A DNA stretch of 64,000 bases from Planctomycetota bacterium. GTDB taxonomy: Bacteria > Planctomycetota > Planctomycetia > Pirellulales > Pirellulaceae. Below, in pieces: positions 56,069 through 64,000 of the stretch. The position numbers were made by a program, and so were the translations under genes. Every line of letters starts with the position of its first letter. Position 1 is the first letter of the stretch. The stretch is taken from NCBI GenBank assembly GCA_014238905.1, contig JABAAE010000001.1:542712-606711 (forward strand). Reading direction: 5' to 3'. A model generated the notes under the pieces. The model saw nothing but the letters and a program-made list of their open reading frames with translations, made no database searches and was not told the origin of the DNA.

Positions 56069-59000
56069 TCAGGGCAAAAAGAGGAATTCACTGCTGTTGA
56101 GCAAGACCCGGCATAGCGTTGCCAAACCATGCTTTTGGACGACCTCCGCGGAAGACTTACGCTCGATGTCCGATGGCACCCGTGATAGCGATATTTGAAA
56201 GGCTCTCTGGATGGGATCTCCACCAGTCAGGTTGGACTCACTCTGAACGCGTTTGGCGAATTTTTCGGCTCTATTAGTCACAAATTCACTATTGAAAAGA
56301 TTCAATGCCTGAATGGCTGTAGTCGATCGAATTCTTTCCGGCGTAGGTTGTCCGGCGTCCGGACAATCAAAAGCGCCAAAGACTGGTACCGATTCCATTC
56401 GGACTTTATGGGAATAAATCATTCGCCGCAGCTCCTTCGCTCCAAAATTTTCCTGCGGCGGGAATCCATTCAATCCTCCCCTCGCCTTGAAAAAATCAAA
56501 TCCCGGGCCTTTCATATGCAAGTTTAATTCGCCGGACACGGCCAGCATGGAGTCTCGAATCGCCTCACTCTCCAGTCGGCGGGCTGGAAATCTCCAGAGC
56601 CAACGGTTATCAAAGTCTTTTTTCGCAGCGTTGGTATCAAAGCGACTGGACTGACGATAAGTCGAAGAATTCAAGATTAGTCGATGAATCTGCTTGACCG
56701 ACCATCCACTGTTAATCAACTCACCGGCAAGCCAATCCAGGAGATCAGGATGCGTTGGCGGCGATCCATTGAGTCCAAAATCGCTTGGCGTATCCACCAG
56801 GCCAATTCCAAAATGATACTGCCAAATCCTGTTGACCATTACTCGAGCCGTCAACGGATTCTCTGCTGACGCAATCCAATTGGCTAGTGCCAAGCGCCGA
56901 TCTGTTGGGGTTGTTTTTATGGGCGACTGCTGGGAATTCTGGTGGGATTCAAACAGGGATGGAATGGCCGGGCTAACAGATGCCTTAGGCATTTCCGGGT
57001 CACCTCGTCTTAGAACAAACGTTGCGTCCGGTTTGCGAAACTTTCCGGCATAAACCAGTCTGGGTTTTTCCAAATCTCGTTTTTTCTGCAATAGCGTCGA
57101 TAACTGTTGTGCGTTGTTTTGAAATTGTTTCAATCCATCGGCATGCCCTGTCCTTTTGACCAGCTGAACGGGATCGTGAGGGGAATTTACCGGAGCACGG
57201 TCCCACCCGCCAGCGACTTTTTCCCATTGTTCGCCGTCGGTTGATACTTCAATTCGATATTGGGTAGCAAGGCGATCGCGGAATTCTCCTGCCCGATCCC
57301 GTGACCAGACAATTCGGTCAATAAAAGTCTGATTTTTCAATTGAACTTGAACCCACCCGCCACCTTTCTCAGACGAAATCCAGCTAAAAGAATTCCCGTA
57401 TCGCCCGTCATTGATGTGCGAAAGCTGGTGAGATCCAGTCCCGTTTCCATAATTGCCGGAAGATTGGACAACGGCTCCGGCGGAGGCTAACGCTACGTTG
57501 CTGCGTTGAGATCCGCTGGAAAACACCTCCAGTTCATCGATACAGGGTTCATAACGATTGTTTTCATTAGTCGCCTCTACGGTCAACCGAATGTATTTCG
57601 CCGGGACCGCTTTAAAACGCTCTACATTGAATCGAAAATTGACCGGGGCCCGAAGTGATGGAAGGTTGGAACTGAGAGATCTCTTTTCATTTTTCTCTTC
57701 AGCAACAAATTCTTGGAGCACAATCACATCCGCGGTGACTCCGGTCCCCGTTTTTCCTCCTCTCAGGAGAATCTTGCTTCGGCGGTTGATCTTTATCGGA
57801 TCGAGTTCCAAAAAACCACTCCAAACCGGTGTCGGCGGGGTTCGCCCTTTGTCGATTCCGGCCCGGTAATATTGGTCTATTTTGGCGATCTGTTGTTGGT
57901 CTTTCTCGGTGGAAAGATCACCATCCAAATCGAGCAAGTAACGCGCATCTCGGGTGTGGACACCACTTCCATGAACGCCCCAAGAAATCCAAAGCCGATA
58001 TTTACCCTCGACTCCTGGTGTGTAGGTCATCACGTTTTTGCCGGTGACATTATTCCACCATAAATAACGACCACCACTGACGTTGGCGTTTCGATCTACT
58101 GCACCAGCGTCATCCCGGTAACCTGGCGATTGGCCCTGAGGATTGACTCCTGGCCCATTAGAATCATAAAAGTACTCTACGAATTGTTTATCCTGCTCAT
58201 CGAGAATTAATGTTCTTTGGATGGATGCGAAAGGCTGGTACTTTTCCAGTCGTTCCTCAAGTCGGTTTATTTCCCTACCCAACTCACGGAGTTGGCTGGA
58301 TTGTCCGACGGTTGGCGTTAATTGGCGGTCTCCAAAATCCACTCCAGCAAAAAATGCCTGCATCGAATAGTAATCTTTGGAAGTAATGGGATCGAATTTG
58401 TGGTCATGACAACGAGCACAACCTATGGATAAACCCAGAAACGTCCCTCCCGTGCCAACGACCATTTCATCAAGTTCATCTTGGCGGGCAAGACGTTTGG
58501 AAGCATCATCAGCACCAATCTGTCCTGGCAGCAAAACAGCTGATGCGACAAGAAATCCGGTCGCTTCATCGACTTTGAAAAAATCGCCTGCCAACTGTTC
58601 CTTAATAAACTGGTCGTAGGTTCGATCATGGTTGAATGCCGAAATGACATAGTCTCGGTAGGGCCACGCGTTTTCGCGCGACGTATTTACTTCAAATCCA
58701 TGGGTGTCTGCGTAGCGCACCAGGTCCAACCAATGCTGGGCCCAGCGTTCACCGTAGCGGGGTGAACCGAGCACTCGATCCACCAGGTTGGCATAGGCTG
58801 CTGGCGAAGGATGATTAATAAACTGCTGCACTTGATCGGCCGTGGGCGGCAACCCGGTTACATCCAGGAACAACCTCCTGATGAGAGTGCGGCGGTCAGC
58901 CGGTGACGCTTGGCGGAGTTGATTTTTTTTCAGTCTGCGTTGGATAAAAAGGTCCACCGTGTTGGAAGGCCCGACAGACGAGTTGTTTGAAATTTGCCGT

Positions 59001-59464
59001 GGCGGAATGACTTGCTTGAGAGGTTGAAATGACCAATGCGAAAGTCTGGGATCCTGATCAACCTGGCGATCTGATTTCGTTTCAACCCACTTAGCGCCCT
59101 GTTCAACCCAGCTTCGAATCAAGTCGATCTCGCTGGAATCAAGTCGGTTTTCCGGTGGCATTTGAAGGTCGTCATCTTCGCTTAACAACCGCTTGATTAA
59201 TTCACTCCCTTTACTGTCTCCGGCTAGGATGACCGGGCCACTTTCGCCTCCGGCAAAGGCTTTTTTCCTGGAGTCCAATCGCAAGCCCCCGTTTTGATCG
59301 GCAGGCCCGTGGCAATGAATGCATTTTTCCTTTAATAGTGGTCGTATGTCATTTTCAAAATCCACGTTTTCCTGGCTGTGCACACTTTCTGAAAAACCAT
59401 TTCCTGAAAGCAATACAACACAGAGTGTTGGTTGAATCCACCAAAATATATTTTCAAAACTCAA
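56069..59464 (-). CDS. PSD1 protein: cytochrome PSCyt1, DUF1549, discoidin-like insert, DUF1553
   Basis: 1,131 residues from a TTG at 59464 with GAGGA eight bases upstream. A signal peptide (LCVVLLSGNGFS) precedes the haem motif CIHCH at 48-52 in the PSCyt1 domain (ENDIRPLLKEKCIHCHGPAD). DUF1549 follows (LFLDVTGLPPTADQVQQF, RYGERWAQHWLDLVRYADTH). The centre has an F5/8 type C-like carbohydrate-binding region (SWISSEKGGGWVQVQLKN, RIEVSTDGEQWEKVA). DUF1553 closes the protein (ADWIASAENPLTARVMVNR-like ANWIASAENPLTARVMVNRI, SSTYRQSSRF). Operonic with DUF1501, a pair common in Planctomycetes and probably involved in polysaccharide or sulfated glycan use. Confidence 0.93.
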   Translation of the reverse strand: MSFENIFWWIQPTLCVVLLSGNGFSESVHSQENVDFENDIRPLLKEKCIHCHGPADQNGGLRLDSRKKAFAGGESGPVILAGDSKGSELIKRLLSEDDDLQMPPENRLDSSEIDLIRSWVEQGAKWVETKSDRQVDQDPRLSHWSFQPLKQVIPPRQISNNSSVGPSNTVDLFIQRRLKKNQLRQASPADRRTLIRRLFLDVTGLPPTADQVQQFINHPSPAAYANLVDRVLGSPRYGERWAQHWLDLVRYADTHGFEVNTSRENAWPYRDYVISAFNHDRTYDQFIKEQLAGDFFKVDEATGFLVASAVLLPGQIGADDASKRLARQDELDEMVVGTGGTFLGLSIGCARCHDHKFDPITSKDYYSMQAFFAGVDFGDRQLTPTVGQSSQLRELGREINRLEERLEKYQPFASIQRTLILDEQDKQFVEYFYDSNGPGVNPQGQSPGYRDDAGAVDRNANVSGGRYLWWNNVTGKNVMTYTPGVEGKYRLWISWGVHGSGVHTRDARYLLDLDGDLSTEKDQQQIAKIDQYYRAGIDKGRTPPTPVWSGFLELDPIKINRRSKILLRGGKTGTGVTADVIVLQEFVAEEKNEKRSLSSNLPSLRAPVNFRFNVERFKAVPAKYIRLTVEATNENNRYEPCIDELEVFSSGSQRSNVALASAGAVVQSSGNYGNGTGSHQLSHINDGRYGNSFSWISSEKGGGWVQVQLKNQTFIDRIVWSRDRAGEFRDRLATQYRIEVSTDGEQWEKVAGGWDRAPVNSPHDPVQLVKRTGHADGLKQFQNNAQQLSTLLQKKRDLEKPRLVYAGKFRKPDATFVLRRGDPEMPKASVSPAIPSLFESHQNSQQSPIKTTPTDRRLALANWIASAENPLTARVMVNRIWQYHFGIGLVDTPSDFGLNGSPPTHPDLLDWLAGELINSGWSVKQIHRLILNSSTYRQSSRFDTNAAKKDFDNRWLWRFPARRLESEAIRDSMLAVSGELNLHMKGPGFDFFKARGGLNGFPPQENFGAKELRRMIYSHKVRMESVPVFGAFDCPDAGQPTPERIRSTTAIQALNLFNSEFVTNRAEKFAKRVQSESNLTGGDPIQRAFQISLSRVPSDIERKSSAEVVQKHGLATLCRVLLNSSEFLFLP

Positions 59465-59596
59465 TTCACTAGTCCTCGTGATTCAGAAAAGCTCCTGATT
59501 CCTGTATCGCTGCCCACAACCAAGGCTGTTCTTTCAGTATTATAACCACCTGTGCGGGGTTGTCCCAAAAAATCTGAGGCTCTGCGGTGGACGAAA

Positions 59597-61480
59597 CTAC
59601 TGGAAGACCGGTCCGCTAAAAATCGTCTTCAAACCCCTCACCCCGTGGGAACGCAGATCAAACGACAGTCGAAGAATTTGATTGTCTCTTTGTGCCTTGA
59701 TTGTTACGTTGCTTCCTCCCAATTTAGATTGGCTTGGGAGCTTTTTTAAGCTTTCTGAAACCATTTCTCCATCAATCTCCAACAGCCTGTCACCTGCTCG
59801 CAGTCCAGCCTGGAAAGCACTCCCACCGGCACCCAACCTTGCCACCACCACTATCTTTTTTAATTGACTACGGTATTCGTCAATCTGGAGCTCATCATCT
59901 TTTTCACGCCCGGTAAACGCCTGTGGCTCTCTACCCTCGCGAATCGCTTTTCGTCGCAGAACTTCTTTAACAGCGCGGTAACAGTTAATCAAACCATGTC
60001 CGGTTTGATTATCAATTCCCGCTGGTCCAATATCCGTTGCGGTTGAGGTGATAATCTGTTTCAGGTCCCATGGCAACAGATCCGGATCAGCTGATAGCAT
60101 CAGGGCAATTGCACCGCAAAACATCGGCCCGGCAAAAGAGTTGCCGTTGATCGCTGCTGAACGAATGCCTCCGTTTGGAAGCAAAAGTGGTAAGCCCTGA
60201 TTAAAAGCACACACTTCCGGCTTTTGGACCCGACCGTCCTGGTAGTGCTCGGTCTGCCAGAGGACAGGCCCTTTGCTGGAAAATTCGGTACGGGAAAGGT
60301 CGCGTTGTACTCCGGCGGCCGCAAACACTACTTCCGGTATGTCCTCGGGCGTCCGCATTTGCTTGGGAACCAACGCTGTTTGAGCAAAATTACCCGCTCC
60401 CGATACAAAATAAACTCCGCAAAAGGATCCGTGTTCCATCACCTTTCGCCAATGAGATCGGACCTCACCAAGGTTCGGTTGTGAAAAACTCATGCTATAG
60501 GTATCGGCTCCCTGAAGGATTGCCCATTCCACCGCTTCTTCAAGGTTTTGCCCGGCGATGACGCCAGCCCATTTCGCCTCTGGAGCGATGCCAAATTCAT
60601 AGGGACTATCGGGGGTCCCTGTTCCACAGACAATGGTCGCACACATGGTACCGTGCATCGCCTGCAATTGCCCTTGATCGGCAAGAACGGTGAGCCGCGA
60701 AGACTTGGTCGCAAAGTTATATCCATAACAATCATCGACCCATCCATTTTCATCGTCATCCAAACCGTTCCCTGGAATTTCCGCCGAGTTTTGATAGAGA
60801 TTTTTAACCAACCCCTCGGGATAAAAAAAGTTGAAATCATGAATGACATTTAATGTTCCCTTGCCGGTGATCCCCCATTTTTTCCAGGTTCGGTCAGCCA
60901 ACAGGGATCTGACATACCACGGATGTTGATACCGGTCGGGATCAAACTTGGATTGTCCATCCAGCGGAAAGTCTAATTGTTTGGGCGGAACTGTCTCTTT
61001 TCCGGGGCGGCCCCGAACCGGTTCCACAAAGATTTTTTTGACACCCGGGATATTCCGGATCTCTTTGACATTGGCCAGCGATAAACGGCAAGAAAAACCA
61101 TTCACTATCCAATGTCGCTTAAAATCCGTTATTTTGTTTTTCTCGATTAATGCCTCGATGGACGCGGCCGCCGTTCGATACGATTCTTCGCTGGTGAACT
61201 GCAGTGATTGGACAACCTGTTTTCTTAATTGTCGCCGTCCCCATTTTGAAAATTCTTTTGCCCTCCGGTTGTAGGCTTTACCATCTCCAAGAAATTGTTT
61301 GTCGAACCAGACCCGGATCTTTACTGGTTGAGTCCTGTTTGGGACACCGACCACCTCCCGGGAAACCCAGACCGATTTTCCTTCCAAAATTTCCACTGTC
61401 AGTTTTTCGTCGCTGCTGAATGCCGCAGTGACACATATCCAAGCTGTTATTCCTACCCCAACAGCAGACCGTTTCTTCAT
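59597..61480 (-). CDS. Secreted S8 (subtilisin-like) serine protease with C-terminal PDZ domain
   Basis: 627 residues, start ATG at 61480 with GAGG seven bases upstream, signal peptide MKKRSAVGVGITAWICVTAA. An inhibitor-like propeptide precedes the catalytic domain. The triad is Asp215 (NVIHDFNFF), His276 (AMHGTMCATI) and Ser448 (GNSFAGPMF); the oxyanion Asn is in VSGAGNFAQ. The Ser motif GNSFAGP differs from the common GTSMAAP, which is a real variation but keeps Gly and Ser. A PDZ domain (about 535-610: GAGGSAFQAGLRAGDRLLEI) ends the protein, unusual for subtilases. Likely a periplasmic or surface protease. Confidence 0.9.
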   Translation of the reverse strand: MKKRSAVGVGITAWICVTAAFSSDEKLTVEILEGKSVWVSREVVGVPNRTQPVKIRVWFDKQFLGDGKAYNRRAKEFSKWGRRQLRKQVVQSLQFTSEESYRTAAASIEALIEKNKITDFKRHWIVNGFSCRLSLANVKEIRNIPGVKKIFVEPVRGRPGKETVPPKQLDFPLDGQSKFDPDRYQHPWYVRSLLADRTWKKWGITGKGTLNVIHDFNFFYPEGLVKNLYQNSAEIPGNGLDDDENGWVDDCYGYNFATKSSRLTVLADQGQLQAMHGTMCATIVCGTGTPDSPYEFGIAPEAKWAGVIAGQNLEEAVEWAILQGADTYSMSFSQPNLGEVRSHWRKVMEHGSFCGVYFVSGAGNFAQTALVPKQMRTPEDIPEVVFAAAGVQRDLSRTEFSSKGPVLWQTEHYQDGRVQKPEVCAFNQGLPLLLPNGGIRSAAINGNSFAGPMFCGAIALMLSADPDLLPWDLKQIITSTATDIGPAGIDNQTGHGLINCYRAVKEVLRRKAIREGREPQAFTGREKDDELQIDEYRSQLKKIVVVARLGAGGSAFQAGLRAGDRLLEIDGEMVSESLKKLPSQSKLGGSNVTIKAQRDNQILRLSFDLRSHGVRGLKTIFSGPVFQ

Positions 61481-61547
61481 TTAAGGACCTCACTAAGAAA
61501 TTCAGGTCTATCGGAAGTTCCACATTGCCTGCCGATTTCAAACAACA

Positions 61548-62273
61548 CTAATCGAGAAAAAATTCTCCCCGTTGAAACAGCGCGGCAAGATCGTTGGTTA
61601 TGCCAACCGCATAATGAATTGCAAACGAGTACCAGATGCTTCCCGTTCGAATAACTAACCAGGCAAAGAGAATTGATGCTGGGATCGATGCCAGGGTTTC
61701 TGCCAGCGGTTTACCCATATGAATCAAAACACAACAGCACAGTTGAATCAAAAAACAGTTGAAAAGACCAATGTCGTCGGTGCCAAACAATAGAAAACCG
61801 CGGTAAAAAAACTCAAATGACACATAGAAACATCCATACCAGACAGTCCACAAAAAGAATGTCGACAAATTCTCGGCGATTCGGTTCCCCGGTATCGGGT
61901 AAAAGCGGATTAGGCTTTCATCAAAAGATCCTAATGCGGTCCCCACAATCAGGATCGGGCCAAACACGCAGATGGCTCTCATTCCAAACTTGTAATCCCC
62001 CAAACCAATTGGGAGACGGCGGGGGTCATCTCTGGCTAATAACATGATCAGCAGGGGAACCACCATCAGGAGAACTACCGATAAACCGCATCCCTGAATC
62101 CCGATTTCCAATGCTCTGCCTTGGTCAGAAAAGCCAGATATTTGAGGGCCAGGCGAGGCGAAATACCAAAAGAATACCTGACAGACCAAGCCAATCAAAA
62201 GATAAAGTAAACTTCGGTTTTTCGGCCGAGTTTTTAGATCTGATACGGATGAATATGAACTGGATTTCTTCAA
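61548..62273 (-). CDS. CPBP family intramembrane metallo/glutamic protease
   Basis: 241 residues, about six membrane helices. Motif 1 appears as FEFFYRG (Glu154 and Arg158; the first Glu of the usual EExxxR is Phe). Motif 2 His is in CVLIHMGKP, and motif 3 is HYAVGITND. These mark the CPBP/Rce1-like (CAAX protease) family. The start is TTG at 62273. It lies 67 bases upstream of the S8 protease gene and the two may be co-transcribed. Confidence 0.8.
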   Translation of the reverse strand: MKKSSSYSSVSDLKTRPKNRSLLYLLIGLVCQVFFWYFASPGPQISGFSDQGRALEIGIQGCGLSVVLLMVVPLLIMLLARDDPRRLPIGLGDYKFGMRAICVFGPILIVGTALGSFDESLIRFYPIPGNRIAENLSTFFLWTVWYGCFYVSFEFFYRGFLLFGTDDIGLFNCFLIQLCCCVLIHMGKPLAETLASIPASILFAWLVIRTGSIWYSFAIHYAVGITNDLAALFQRGEFFLD

Positions 62274-62386
62274 CGGGCCCCCGCTATTCCAGATGCGACT
62301 GTGAAAGCCTCTTCACGGGTTGATTCACCCCGACACCCTTGTTTCGTTTTAGAAACCACTCATTCTCGCTGCGATGTTTAGCTGTA

Positions 62387-64000
<1,614 letters not shown>

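Overview
The window looks like a stretch of a Planctomycetes chromosome, probably of the Pirellulales/Pirellulaceae type. The evidence is family content. There is a BBP7-type outer-membrane protein with Pro/Asn repeats. There is a PSD1 (cytochrome PSCyt1/DUF1549/DUF1553) plus DUF1501 gene pair, a double DUF1080 protein, and several very large secreted or membrane-anchored proteins. There is also a gene pair resembling the kinase and coupling enzyme of methanofuran-type cofactor synthesis, expected in a lineage known to carry H4MPT-linked C1 genes. I saw no rRNA or tRNA gene, CRISPR array, prophage or intact insertion sequence.

Layout. 1-615: 5' part of a secreted DUF5117-type zinc metalloprotease, leaving the window on the left. 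0.9-6 kb: a 2-hydroxyacid dehydrogenase, recG, and a primary-type sigma-70 factor ending in a strong terminator. 6.4-11.4 kb: a membrane protein, a secreted CehA/McbA-like metallohydrolase, proB, and a small secreted Cys-rich protein. 11.7-22.8 kb (minus strand): two coupled genes encoding three tandem copies of one unrecognised large beta-rich ectodomain architecture; two of the copies are fused in a single ~2,512-residue reading frame. 23.2-30 kb (plus strand): a DUF1080 protein, an epimerase-like reductase, and a compact ketosynthase / acyl carrier protein / phytoene-desaturase-like oxidoreductase / zinc-ribbon membrane protein cluster. 30-32 kb: BBP7 barrel. 32.5-36.7 kb: ParA, nagB, rhomboid protease, aroB. 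37-38.2 kb: a Rho_N-DUF4912 protein. 38.6-46.5 kb: a complete F1Fo ATP synthase operon in the order atpZ-(atpI-like)-B-E-F-H-A-G-D-C. 46.6-49.5 kb (minus): a methanofuran-type kinase, a hydantoinase/oxoprolinase-like ASKHA protein and a SurA-like peptidyl-prolyl isomerase. 49.7-53 kb: mfd. 53.1-62.3 kb: a mono-haem secreted protein, DUF1501, PSD1, an S8 protease with PDZ domain, and a CPBP membrane protease. 62.4 kb to the right edge: gyrB, cut at its 5' end.

How the genes fit together. Housekeeping genes (recG, mfd, gyrB, rpoD, atp, aroB, proB) are interleaved with planctomycete-specific envelope and secreted proteins. The candidates for an undescribed system are the triple-ectodomain locus (11.7-22.8 kb) and the KS/ACP/CrtI-like cluster (26-30 kb). 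Non-coding DNA in this window is unusually rich in short perfect tandem duplications (units of 11-19 bp). Two of them sit exactly on the 3' ends of convergent genes, and one array lies inside the ATP synthase operon.

Limits. Family names come from reading motifs by eye, without database searches. Start codons were chosen from Shine-Dalgarno matches and signal peptides. Promoters were not called because Planctomycetes promoter consensus cannot be judged reliably by eye.
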